Shown: one piece after another, positions 29,610 to 40,406 of the stretch | How positions within the stretch are numbered: the first letter of the stretch is position 1 | Layout of the letters: each line of letters starts with the position of its first letter | Origin: Megamerina dolium | Lineage: Eukaryota; Arthropoda; Insecta; Diptera; Megamerinidae | NCBI GenBank assembly: GCA_963854835.1 | Contig: OY978525.1 | Coordinates: 81,035,775 to 81,099,774, forward strand | Length of the DNA: 64,000 nt | Reading direction: 5' to 3' | Program-made: the position numbers and the translations under genes | The notes under the pieces: generated by a model | The model's database searches: none | What the model was told of the DNA's origin: nothing | The model's input: only the letters and a program-made list of their open reading frames with translations

Positions 29610-30050
29610 GTAATTTTGGCACAGATGAATGAGGATGATGGAACAGGCAAGTTGTGGATCGTGGAGGCGGATAAAGAAATAACGCATAAAAACATAAGGC
29701 GCTGGTGGAAGCTAAACAAAATAGAATGGTACCGGTGCGAATATTAAATCCAACTACAGTTGTCTAGGCGATGAAGGAATGGCGATTGGTCATTGCCAGG
29801 AAGTTACTGCCGTAGTAGACTGCGAAAAGAGTTCGTCGATGAAAAGTGACAGATCAGGAACTGTTAGAGCGGAATTAAAAGCACAGATGGAAGAATGGGC
29901 AGGTGTGCTTATCAAACAGCAAAAAGAAAAGGCTTTACAACTATTGGAGAAATACAATTCAATCTTTTCTTCAAATGGAAAAACTGGAGGACGAACATCC
30001 ATCGTGAAACATCACATTAACACCAGTGATTCTAGACCTATTCGTCACGG
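29610..30050 (+). pseudogene. Ty3/gypsy pol fragment (pre-RT region)
   Basis: Degenerate copy of 36440-36885 of gypsy copy A, between protease and RT. It has substitutions and short deletions. The frame 29779-30066 keeps much of the segment. It is an isolated scrap without LTRs, clearly older than the copies to the right. Confidence 0.85.
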
Positions 30051-30776
30051 TCTAAAAATTAATTAAAGTTAAATGCCATTTCATATTTGATATGAAATTG
30101 GCCCTTAAATTGTTGGATGGTTACAAGGTTTTGCTAAGAAGAACGGCTTGATTGCTATAGCGAATAACTACCAGTAGTGACTTCTTCTTCACAACAACAA
30201 ATATATCGTTGGAGCAATCAGAATCTGGAATCATCGATCGAAACCACAATATAAGACTAAGCACATGAGGTAATAATACCAGAGACTTTAGAAGTATAGA
30301 GATATAACATTGTTATAGACAGTGTTTTAACATCAAATCTGGCCCACTCACTCAAAACCAAAAATGGTTTTGCATTCACTGGAAACAGTTGGGATTGAGC
30401 ATTTTCAAACGTAAACCAACCGCAGCTTCACACAATCAATTTGAGTTGGCATGTCACATATATAAATACTTTCATATGTACCTATGTATGAACCCGACGA
30501 TAAAGATTCAATTTATATTGAAATTGTATAGCATAATTCCAAATTATATTTATACAAGAATATACGAAGATCAGAAATGAAATTCATAAGAAAGCATCCC
30601 ATATTTGCCTACTACAAACATCTGTTTCTTTTTATTGCTCTCATTTTTCGTTTTATACATATTTTACGAGTACTACGTAAATTTCGTCGATTTCACTCGC
30701 ATTGGTACACACACTCATCTACGCTTGCGTATTTGTTGTTGCTGTCTATTAACAGTGGGATATCTCTATACTTCTA
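30051..30776. other. Unassigned AT-rich stretch
   Basis: I recognise no gene, repeat or RNA here. It may contain the 5' part of the PIF/Harbinger element that follows, but I see no convincing terminal repeat. Confidence 0.4.
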
Positions 30777-31459
30777 AAGTCTCTTCATTTAGCATGTTGC
30801 GATGCAAATTATACATTTACGTTTGTAGATATTGAAGCATATGGTCCTCAACGCGATGGTGGTGTATTGAGGAATTTGGATTTCGGACAAAAGGTTTTTC
30901 ATGGTCAATTACACCTGTCCGAGTATGACTTCTTACCGGAGAACAATATTAAGTTTCCTTATTTTTTTTGTTAGGGACGATGCTTTTCCTTTAAAAAGAT
31001 GCTTAATGCGACCATATTCAGCTTTGTTTGCAGATACTCTCATATTCATTCCTTTCGTTAAACATACTTATATCCTATTTCAATGCAGGATTAGTCTATC
31101 AACTGACCGAGAAATGTTCAATAAAATGTAAAATAAAGTTCGATGGGTTTTTGAAAACGCTTTCGCTCTGACGGCTTGATGGAGGGTTTTGCTGTCTCCT
31201 CTACAAACACACCTATCATCTGCAGAAAGCATTGTAAAAGAGACAATGTTACTGCATAATTTTTTTTAAATGCATGATGGCAGTTATTGTCCGTCGGAAT
31301 TTGTGGACCGTTACCAAGAGGATAACGTAATACCTGGGTTATGGCGGCAACAAATTTCAACACCTGGTCTGAGGAACTGGAAGATTGATGTGTAACAACG
31401 CAGCTAGAAGTTCTTTCGCATTGAGAGATGAAGAATATATAGCCGCACACCCTATATAA
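30777..31459 (+). pseudogene. PIF/Harbinger transposase remnant
   Basis: Piecing together frames gives the order of motifs of a DDE_Tnp_4-type transposase: CDANYTFTFVDIEAYGPQRD and GGV (first catalytic Asp region), RDDAFPLKRCLMRPYS (second Asp region), WVFENAF (Glu region), then FVDRYQEDNVIPGLWR and NNAARSSFALRDEEYIAAH at the C-terminus. At least one frameshift, in a T-run near 30960, and several stops break it. The family is inferred from these motifs. Confidence 0.75.
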
Positions 31460-31849
31460 AGCACTTTTTTTTAACAAATTTTATATTATCAATCGAAATT
31501 GTAATATTGCAACTAATACATAAACATCATGAACAACTTTAAATAAAAACCTTAAGGTTTTTGAGTGAAATTCAAACATTTTTTATTTTATAGGCTTTCA
31601 CGTATACGTATAATTCAGTCGATATTTGCACTTCAATCGATAATCAGATACTTAAGGATCAAAACAAATTTTAAAATTCAAGTTACTAAAACTAAAAATA
31701 TTACAACTAAAATAATTATTTGGTTCAAGTCATTACAATTATAAGTATTTCAGGTATAATCCAATAATTTCATAAATATATGATATACACATCTTCTTTA
31801 AGTACTTTTTATTATAATTAAAAATTAGACTTAATATTTTCATTTTAAA

Positions 31850-32218
31850 TAATATTAGACTTCTTCCAAATGTAGATTTGGTACCAAGGAACTGGCTGAC
31901 GGTATCGTAAAGCTGTTTGTTTGTTTGTTCACCATGTTTGAAAATGTTCTTCAAAGAAATACAAAAGTGAAACATATAAGCAGTTGTTAATATAATACAG
32001 CGCAGTGGTGTCCCTGAAAAATCTGTCACGCAGCGACTTCTACCGAACTTGGCAATGTTTTTCTATTGGAAACCTTAAATCAATCACATTATACATATGA
32101 TATATAAAAATTGGATGCTTCCCCACAGCATTCGCAATTGCCTCCCAAGCCTTGTCCTTCATTGATTTGTTGCGGAATGTGTACGAACGTATACAGCTTC
32201 AATTAATTTTCCCTCCAT
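31850..32218 (-). pseudogene. MADF/Myb-like accessory protein of PIF/Harbinger, remnant
   Basis: On the minus strand a start MEGKLIEAVY is followed, after a frame break, by FRNKSMKDKAWEAIANAVGK and then KSLRDRFFRD. This is the spacing of a MADF domain. PIF/Harbinger elements typically carry such a second DNA-binding protein gene, and the neighbouring transposase converges on it. It is interrupted by stops. Confidence 0.6.
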
Positions 32219-32378
32219 ATTTTCTGAAAAGTTTATAAATTTTCATAAAATCAAATTAGTAATTGAATTTATTTCATTGATATTTTGCAGTACTTAATTA
32301 AATTCACAAAACTGTTATTTTTATGTACAACAACTGATTGACAACAACTGACGCAAAAAGATGAAAGTTGCCTAATAG
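32219..32378. other. Short spacer before an inverted-repeat element
   Basis: No feature recognised. It may be the end of the PIF/Harbinger element. Confidence 0.4.
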
Positions 32379-32896
32379 CCTAGACAGACGGCAGCCTAAT
32401 TCCGGATTACCGGCGTACTTAATCCGAATAAAATAACATGACAGACGGCAGTATTGCGGATTAACTAAACGGCTGATTGCTGTTTTATTAGGTCTGCTCA
32501 CTTACATTACTATCACTATCAATTTCTGTCGTCTATCACTCTCGATATGAGAAAATCTACTAGAAGTACGTGAACTGAAAACTATCAGAAACTTGTAAAT
32601 TGACATTCACCGTTCGTAATTGACAGCAGGATTTATTTGTTCGCCAACACTTTTCATGTTGAAAACTGTTAACAATTGTTGAAAGTTTTTTGTTAGCGAA
32701 CACACCTAATATTTTGTAAAATGGATGGAGAAAAATTCACAATAGACAATTTTCAGCAGTGTTGCCATTGCAAATTGCCCTAATCCTCTTTTATTTTGAG
32801 AATTAACTCATAGAGTTTATGCGGATTAGCTGCAGTTAATGCCCGAGTTAGTTCGAATTAACTGGGTAATCCGGAATTAGGCTGCCTATGTGGACA
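32379..32896. mobile_element. Terminal-inverted-repeat (MITE-like) element, copy 1
   Basis: About 0.52 kb without coding capacity. The left end is CCTAGACAGACGGCAGCC, followed by TAATTCCGGATTACC; the right end carries the complement GGTAATCCGGAATTAGGC but is eroded after GCTGCC. The interior is closely similar to copy 2 at 33062-33576. Confidence 0.8.
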
Positions 32897-33004
32897 GCTT
32901 CGTTTAAATGTATGTATTTATCTCAGCTGTCAACGCCAACGCTAACGTGAAAGTTGTATGTAGACGAGACAAAATTGATATGTGATGTGGTTTGCAATCC
33001 GATT

Positions 33005-33035
33005 AAAAGTTGACAATAGCTTTTGTCAACTTTCA
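33005..33035. repeat. Short hairpin between the two MITE copies
   Basis: GTTGACAA and TTTGTCAAC flank a 5-base loop. A related 60-base sequence (from GTTGAC to GTGTGTGGC) occurs on both sides of MITE copy 2, so that copy seems to lie between two direct repeats. Confidence 0.5.
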
Positions 33036-33061
33036 ATCGGTTGCGTGTGTGTGGCGAATAG

Positions 33062-33576
33062 CCTAGACAGACGGATCCGTTAATCCGGCTTACCGGCGCA
33101 CTTAATCCGGATAAAATATTAACCTGACAGACGGCAGTATTGCGGATTAACTAAACGGCTGATTGCTGTTTTATTAGGTCTGCTCACTTACATTACTATC
33201 ACTATCAATTTCTGTCATCTGTCACTCTCGATATGAGAAAATCTATAAGAAATACGTGAACTGAAAACTATCAGAAACTTGTAAATAGACATTCACAGTT
33301 CGTAATTGACAGCTGGATTTATTTGTTCGCCAACGCTTTTCACTTTGAAAACTGTTAACAATTCTTGAAAGTTTTTTATAAGCGAACAGACCTAATATTG
33401 TGTAAAATGGATCGAGAAAAATTCACAATAGAAACTATTCAGCAGTTTTGCCATTGCCCGAATCCTCTTTTATTTTGAGAATTAACTTATAGAGTTAATG
33501 CGGATTAGCTTCAGTTAATGGCCGAGTTAATTCGAATTAACTCGGTAATCCGGAATTAGGCTGCCGTCTGTCTAGG
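33062..33576. mobile_element. Terminal-inverted-repeat (MITE-like) element, copy 2
   Basis: About 515 bases, starting CCTAGACAGACGG and ending CTGCCGTCTGTCTAGG. A perfect 24-base palindrome (33522-33545) sits just inside the right end. It has no reading frame of note. It is flanked by TAG on the right and AATAG on the left, so a short TA-containing target duplication is possible but not proven. Confidence 0.85.
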
Positions 33577-33777
33577 GTAGAAGTTGACGATTTTATCTTC
33601 GGGTTTTGCAATCGGCTGCGCGTGTGTGGCTAAGTTGACGATTTTCGTCATTTCTTTTGAAGTGCACATATGAGCGGAAAAAAGCCAATATTAATCATAA
33701 CATTTAGTGAAGAACGAGTGTTGTTTATCGACGGATCAAATAACCCATTTAAATTTTTTGTCAGAATTTCTTACATA

Positions 33778-34089
33778 TGACGAAGCTCAGTGGTTAGTGT
33801 GTTGGCCTTCTGCTCTGTAGGTTGTGGGTTCACTCGACTGAAGCATAAGAAATTTAATATCGAAATTGCAATTGGCAATTCTTCCGGCAGTAACAATTTG
33901 CCATGGAAAAGCTTCCAAAAGAACTCTGTGGTAAAGCTCAAAAAATGATGTCGCACGAGATCCGTTGTTCGAAAACGGCTAAAATAAGTAGGTACCTTCT
34001 AATACTGTCCAAAAGTTAACATGCACAACAGTAATGGAAGAGAAGCCGAAGAGCCCTTCGGAGCTTATAAGTGCAGCTAATATATATAT
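33778..34089 (+). mobile_element. tRNA-like SINE with (AT)n tail, copy 1
   Basis: The head GCTCAGTGGTTAGTGTGTTG followed by GTGGGTTCACTCG resembles a tRNA D-arm/box A and T-arm/box B at the expected spacing, so it could be an RNA polymerase III SINE promoter. A unique body follows, then AGCCCTTCGGAGCTTATAAG and an (AT)n tail. The body and tail recur at 56385-56647 without the head. Gypsy copy A begins directly in the AT tail. Confidence 0.65.
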
Positions 34090-34529
34090 ATTGTAACGAG
34101 TATCGATAGTTGGTTACTCATCACTATTGTGACTGACACTATTGGCAGCATCGACACGAATGTCAACAAAAAGAAATAAACGATAACCAGAACAAGCCAA
34201 CGAGAAAGGAAGAGAAGATTCTCGATAAAGGAAGATTCTGGGGTGTTGCCAACAGAGTATAAATAGAGCCAGTGTTGAGAATTGACAATCAATCTAATTC
34301 CGAGCGTGATTGCGAAAACATTGATACAGAGGCAAAAGTTGCAAGTACATTTAAGTGTTATAGTAAATAGTTGATTGTAAACAGTGTTGATTGTAAATAG
34401 AGATTATTAAATAAATTGTTGCTGTATATAGTTGTATAAAATAAGTGTTGCAGTTATCATTAACAGAATCTAGTGATCGAACAAGGTAATTCAAATAGAA
34501 TTAAACGTTCACAGAATAAAAACGTAACA
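34090..34529 (+). repeat. 5' LTR of gypsy copy A
   Basis: 440 bases, starting TGTAACGAG and ending ACGTAACA. It contains a TATAAATA box near 34258 and AATAAA at 34410-34415, the expected U3 promoter and R polyadenylation signals. It is inserted at an (AT)n tract. Confidence 0.92.
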
Positions 34530-34531
34530 AT

Positions 34532-34548
34532 TGGTGTCAGAAGTGGGA
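34532..34548 (+). other. Primer binding site of gypsy copy A
   Basis: TGGTGTCAGAAGTGGGA starts two bases after the LTR. It is complementary to a tRNA 3' end of the form ...CCCACTTCTGACACCA, which fits fly tRNA-Leu as I recall it. Confidence 0.75.
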
Positions 34549-34558
34549 TTCTGTAAAG

Positions 34559-35938
34559 ATGGTGAAAATTGACCAACTAAAAGTGGAACAGCTTAAAAAG
34601 CTGTTGGTAGAGATAAATCTATCGTCATCAGGTGCAAAGGCGGAACTGCTGGTGAGGCTGAGGCAAGCTATGGAGGCTAAGGGAATTAATGTAGAAGAAC
34701 ATGAGTTCTTTGAGGAAGCCGGTATACAAGCAGTTGTGCACGCTGAGGAAGAGAGAAAAATAGATTCGAGTGGTCAACTCATGGAATTCATGAAAACCAT
34801 GATGCAACAGCAGCAACAACAACTACAAGAAAATGCGTCTCGCATTGACTCCAAGTTTCAAGAACATTCGGTACGGCAAGAAAACGCTATGGGAGAGTTC
34901 CAGAAAACAATTGACTCCAAGCTTCAAGAACATTCGGCTCCCCAAGAACACGTCATCGAAAATCTACAAAAAGGAATTGAACTCAGATTTCAGGAAATTT
35001 CCTGAGCTATTAATGACAAAGTCATAGAGCTGAAAGAACACGTGGATGAGTTAGATGATAAGCTGAAAGAACATGTCGACGACTGGGAAGATAAGTTCGA
35101 GAAATTACAGCACGAACTCAATCAACTAAAAATAAATGGACCAGCCACATTAGTGATTAGAGATTCAAGTACAATCAAATTAAAGCCACCAACGCCATTC
35201 AATATCTTCAAGCTTCAATTCGAGACAACAGCTTCGAAGAATCAATGGGAAGACAGCGACAAGACTGCTGCTTTAATAGTCGCATTAAAAGGTAATGCTT
35301 CCGAGGTGTTACAGATGGTTCCAGAGAAAGATCGTGGTAGCTATCAGTCACTGATGGACACACTCCAGCGGAAATATGGAAATGAATACAAGAGTCAGTT
35401 ACATCGAGTGGAGTTAAGATCGCGAGTGCAACGGAGTAATGAGAGCCTTCAGGAAGTCGCTTCCGATATTGAGCGCTTATGTCATCTAGCGTTCTCCGGT
35501 AATTCGGAAGAGTTCGTCGAAAAAATCAAAATAGAGGCTTTCATAGATGGCATACGTGATGGAGAGACAAAGCGTGCCCTAGTCATGTCACCAAGGAATA
35601 CTTATGCCGAAACAGTCAGTAGTGCCTTGACGTTTGAAGCCGCCAGTTTGATGTGTCGACCAATGCCACGGGTACGCCAACTAGAAACAGAAACAGCAGA
35701 TCTGGTTGAAGCAGTGTGTCAGGCATTCAAATCTGTAGTGCAGCCTGAAGGAAGAACAACAGGTCGACGCGAAAACAAATTTACTGGTAAGTGCTTTATT
35801 TGCGACAAACCAGGACACATGGCGCGTGACTGCCGTCTACGACGAAAGCGATCAAGATCCAATTCTCCAGGAAGACAAAAGAAGGAGAATAAGGTGGATA
35901 GCGATCGCTCCACTAACACAAATCCATCGTTAAACTAA
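34559..35938 (+). pseudogene. gag: Gypsy copy A gag, one premature stop
   Basis: The gag frame is 460 codons long with a single in-frame TGA at 35003-35005, where copy D has GGA. Order: an N-terminal SAP-like helix-turn-helix (about residues 4-40, LKVEQLKKLLVEINLSSSG), a Gln run, a coiled-coil region with QEHS repeats, the capsid-like gag core, and one CCHC knuckle, CFICDKPGHMARDC. A 15-base deletion removes five residues before PFNIFKL, compared with copy D. It ends in LN-stop at the frameshift signal. Confidence 0.88.
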
Positions 35939-35971
35939 ATCGAGTCAGTTCAGCGGGGCGTGAACTGACTC
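35929..35971 (+). promoter_or_regulatory. Programmed -1 frameshift signal (gag-pol), copy A
   Basis: The heptamer G-TTA-AAC (35929-35935) ends just before the gag stop TAA. A 6-base spacer leads to a perfect 11-bp stem, GAGTCAGTTCA (35942-35952) pairing with TGAACTGACTC (35961-35971), with an 8-base GC-rich loop. Pol is open in the -1 frame from 35917 on, so slippage here would make Gag-Pol. Confidence 0.85.
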
Positions 35972-35976
35972 CAACA

Positions 35977-38900
35977 GTGGGTTGCCCCATCATTCACATT
36001 TCACAACTACAGCGTGTGCCAAGCAGCTTGACTATTGATGGAAAATTGGACAATATGGAATTCATGTTAACCCTGGACACTGGTGCATCACATTCTATAA
36101 TCAAGAGCGATTTGGTAAAGAGGTTTGAGCCTTTAATGGCAATAAAATTGCGTACAGCAACGGGTGAGGATGCACAAATTCTGGGTAAGATAAAGAAACG
36201 AGTATCTATTGGAAATTACACGTGGGAACATGAATTCATTGTGGCTGACATCATCGATGACGTAATAATTGGTGTTGATTTTATGATTGACAACGGATTT
36301 ACGTTAGATTTAAATCAACGGATACTGCGCTATGCAAATGTCGAACTACCATTGAACATCGGTTACAAGCGTAGTGGGAACATCAAACGAGTACTGGTAT
36401 GTCAACGCCAAGAGGTTCCAGCAAAATCAGAAGCTGTGATATGGGCACAGATGAATGTGGATGATGGGACAGGCAAGTTGTGGCTGGTGGAAGCAGATAA
36501 AGAAATAACGAATAAAAACATCATACTTGGTAGGACGTTAGTAGAACCTAAAGAAAATGGAATAGTACCGGTGCGAATATTAAATCCAACTAATACATCT
36601 ACAGTTGTAAAGAAAGGAATGATTGGTCATTGCCAGGAAGTTACTGCCGTAGTAGACTGCGAAAAGGGTTCGTCGATAAAAAGTGGAAGATCAGGAACTG
36701 GCAAGGCGGAAATAAAAGCACAGATGGAAGAATGGGCAGGTGTGCTTACCAAACAGCAAAAAGAAAAGGTTTTACAAGTATTGGAGAAGTACAGTTCTAT
36801 ATTTTCTTCAAATGGAAAAACTGGAGGACGAACAACCATCGTGAAGCATCACATTGACACCGGTGATTCTATACCAATTCGTCAAACACCACGACGAGTT
36901 CCATTGGCCAAAAGAGACGAAGCCATTAAGCTGATTTCCGATATGCAGAAACAAGGTGTTATTGAACCATCAGCGAGTCCATGGAGTTCACCAGTTGTGC
37001 TGGTAAAGAAGAAGGATGGAAGTACTCGATTCTGTGTGGATTACAGAAAGTTAAATGATATTACGAAAAAAGACAGCTATCCACTGCCAAGAATCGATGA
37101 CACTCTGGACACACTATCTGGTGCGAAGTGGTTCTCAACTCTTGATTTGCAAAGTGGCTACTGGCAAGTAGAACTTGGTAAGGAAGACAAAGAGAAAACA
37201 GATTTCAGTATTGGCGATGGTCTATGGCAATTTACAGTCATGCCATTTGGTTTATGCAATGCGCCAGCTACTTTCGAACGTTTGATGGAGCGTGTACTCA
37301 GAGGACTACACTGGAAAACGTGCTTGGTGTACCTCGATGACATTATTGTGATGGGAAAAGATTTGAACGACCACCTGGAAAAGTTGAAAGAAGTATTTGA
37401 GCGTATACAATCAGCAGGGCTTAAACTGAATATGAAAAAGTGTTCACTCTTCAGGCAAGAAGTTAAATATCTTGGTCATAAAGTAACAACAGAAGGGGTA
37501 CATACCGACGAGGAGAAAGTAGCAGCAGTACAAGAATGGCCTATTCCGTCGAATCTTCACGAGTTAAGAAGCTTCCTAGGCTTATGCACCTACTATAGAC
37601 GATTTGTTCCTGGATTTGCAAACATCGCCAGCAGTCTGCATGAGTTAACAAGAAAGAACAAACCATTTGTATGGGGCGAAGACCAACAGAAAGCATTCGA
37701 ACAGCTGAAAGAAAAACTCTGTTCAGCACCAATATTAGCGTATCCAGTACCTGGTCAAAAGTTTGTATTAGACACAGATGCGAGTGGCTATGGAATAGTT
37801 GGTGTGCTCTCTCAGATCATAGATGGGCAAGAAAAAGTAATAGCATACTACAGTAAAATCCTGTCGAAGCCAGAAAGAAACTACTGTGTCACTCGAAGAG
37901 AGTTGCTCGCAATACTGGAATGTGTAAAGTATTTCCATAAATACTTGTACGGTCAGTCATTTCATCTACGAACTGACCACTCAGCGCTAAGGTGGTTATT
38001 ACAATTTAAAAACCCAGAAGGACAATTGGCGCGCTGGATTGAAAGGCTGCAGAGTTATGATTTTACCATCGAACATCGTAAAGGAGGACATCACGGCAAC
38101 GCGGATGCTCTATCTCGTCGTCCTTGCAAAATGGAATGTAAACATTGTTCTCGAATGGAAAGCAAGGAGCACATTGTCGACATACGACTTACGAATATAT
38201 TGCCGGAGGAGTCATGGACCACCGAACGAGTGCAAGAAGATCAGCGGAACGACCCAGATCTCGTAAAGATTATGGAATACAAGGAGCAAGACATACGTCC
38301 AGATTGGCAAGAAATGGCTAATGAGAGTCCAATAGCAAAGGCATACTGGGCGCAGTGGCAAAGCCTGCACTTACGAGACGGATGTTTATTCCGAGCATGG
38401 GAAAGTGAGGATGGAAAAGTCACTAATGATCTTCTAGTGGTACCCAAGGCGAGAATAAATAAAGTGATAGCTGAGTATCACAATGCCTCCAGTGGAGGGC
38501 ATTTGGGAATCACCAAAACCGTCGAGAAAATAAAGAACCGATTTTATTGGGTTGGATGTCATGACCATGTCGCTGATTGGATTCGGAAGTGTAAGCAATG
38601 TGCAATGGCCAAAAGTCCCACTAAGAAAAGTCGAGGTAAGATGCACCAATACACCGTGGGTGCTCCATTTGAGCGAATTGCTATGGACATAGCTGGGCCA
38701 TTTCCAATAAGCAACGCAGGAAACAAGTATGTTCTGGTGGTTATAGATTACTTCAGTAAATGGCCTGAAGTATACCCATTCCAAATCAAGAAGCTAGTAC
38801 AGTTGCGGATGTATTCGTCAACCAATGGGTTACTCGTTTTGGTGTACCGATGGAGTTACACTCAGACCAAGGTCGAAATTTCGAATCAGTTGTATTCCAA

Positions 38901-39518
38901 GAGATATGCCGTATGCTGGGTATATACAAAACTCGTACAACACCTTTGCATCCACAATCTGATGGCATGGTAGAACGATTTAACCGTACCTTGGAGGAAT
39001 ATTTGAGAAAAGTCGTAGATAAATACCAAAGATACTGGGATGTACATATACCAATGTTCCTCATGGCATATCGATGCGCACAACATGATACCACGGCTAC
39101 TACGCCGGCAATGGCAATTTTTGGAAACGAGTTAAGACTGCCAGCTGATTTAAAATTTGGAGTTGTAACACCAACGAGATCAACCGAAGGTAATTATATT
39201 AGCGAAAAGCGGGAACAGTTGGATGAAGTACATCAGTTCATCAGAGAGCGGTCACAGATGATAAGCGATAAGATGAAGGCCAGGTATGACTTGAAAGCAA
39301 ATTCAAAAGGGTTCTATGAAGGAGAGCTTGTAATGCTTCATAATCCACAACGAAAGAAAGGCCTGTCCCCTAAACTACAGACTCATTGGGAAGGACCATA
39401 TGAGATTATAGCAAAGATAAATGCCGTAGAGTATCGTATTCAACGTGCCTGGAATAAAAGAGCAAAGTTTAAAGTAGTGCACTTGGAGCGACTTGCGCCA
39501 TATCGAGGGGAGGTATAA
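35977..39518 (+). pseudogene. pol: Gypsy copy A pol (protease-RT-RNase H-integrase), one frameshift
   Basis: Read by frameshift from gag. Protease has LDTGASHSI. RT has the YLDD box (37330-37341) within a long intact domain. RNase H has LDTDASGYG and RTDHSALRW. The integrase has its HHCC finger, then AMDIAGPF. A missing C near 38775 shifts the frame in the catalytic core, and the rest (38850-39518) continues in the next frame with HSDQGRNF, MVERFNRT and a GPYEI module. Coordinates run from a GTG codon near the junction; there is no separate pol ATG. Confidence 0.9.
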
Positions 39519-39543
39519 AAACTTGTTCGGGACGAACAAGGTT

Positions 39544-39556
39544 AAGAGGAGGGCAG
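39544..39556 (+). other. Polypurine tract, copy A
   Basis: AAGAGGAGGGCAG directly before the 3' LTR, the usual plus-strand primer site. Confidence 0.8.
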
Positions 39557-39654
39557 TGTAACGAGTATCGTAGTTGGTTACTCATCACTATTGTGACTGA
39601 CACTATTGGCAGCATCGACACGAATGTCAACAAAAAGAAATAAGCGATAACCAG
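39557..39654 (+). repeat. Truncated 3' LTR of gypsy copy A
   Basis: Only the first 98 bases of the LTR remain, ending in GATAACCAGA. Sequence then jumps into the middle of gag of another copy with a short shared AGA at the join. Confidence 0.88.
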
Positions 39655-40368
39655 ACAACAGCTTCGAAGAATCAATGGGAAGACAGCGACAAGACTGCTG
39701 CTTTAATAGTCGCATTAAAAGGTAATGCTTCTGAGGTGTTACAGATGGTTCCAGAGAAAGATCGTGGTAGCTATCAGTCACTGATGGACACACTCCAGCG
39801 GAAATATGGAAATGAATACAAGAGTCAGTTACATCGAGTGGAGTTAAGATCGCGAGTGCAACGGAGTAATGAGAGCCTTCAGGAATTCGCTTCCGATATT
39901 GAGCGCTTATGTCATCTAGCGTTCTCCGGTAATTCGGAAGAGTTCGTCGAAAAAATCAAAATAGAGGCTTTCATAGATGGCATACGTGATGGAGAGACAA
40001 AGCGTGCCCTAGTCATGTCACCAAGGCATACTTATGCCGAAACAGTCAGTAGTGCCTTGACGTTTGAAGCCGCCAGTTTGATGTGTCGACCAATGCCACG
40101 GGTACGCCAACTAGAAACAGAAACAGCAGATCTGGTTGAAGCAGTGTGTCAGGCATTCAAATCTGTAGTGCAGCCTGAAGGAAGAACAACAGGTCGACGC
40201 GAAAACAAATTTACTGGTAAGTGCTTTATTTGCGACAAACCAGGACACATGGCGCGTGACGGCCGTCTACGACGAAAGCGATCAAGATCCAATTCTCCAG
40301 GAAGACAAAAGAAGGAGAATAAGGTGGATAGCGATCGCTCCACTAACACAAATCCATCGTTAAACTAA
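39655..40368 (+). pseudogene. gag: Gypsy copy B gag, 5'-truncated
   Basis: Continues the gag core from the join to the same LN-stop. The zinc knuckle reads CFICDKPGHMARDG: the last Cys has become Gly, which should abolish zinc binding. Almost identical to copy A otherwise, but has the EFASD reading where copy A has EVASD. Confidence 0.88.
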
Positions 40369-40401
40369 ATCGAGTCAGTTCAGCGGGGCGTGAACTGACT
40401 C
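40359..40401 (+). promoter_or_regulatory. Programmed -1 frameshift signal, copy B
   Basis: Same heptamer, 6-base spacer and 11-bp stem as in copy A, unchanged. Confidence 0.83.
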
Positions 40402-40406
40402 CAACA

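Noticed and set aside
33778..33850. A genuine tRNA gene
   Set aside because: Box-like regions are present, but I cannot fold a complete cloverleaf, and the sequence continues into a repeated body with an AT tail, so a SINE is likelier.
34090..39654. An intact, autonomous gypsy element in copy A
   Set aside because: One gag stop, one integrase frameshift and a truncated 3' LTR make it non-functional as it stands.
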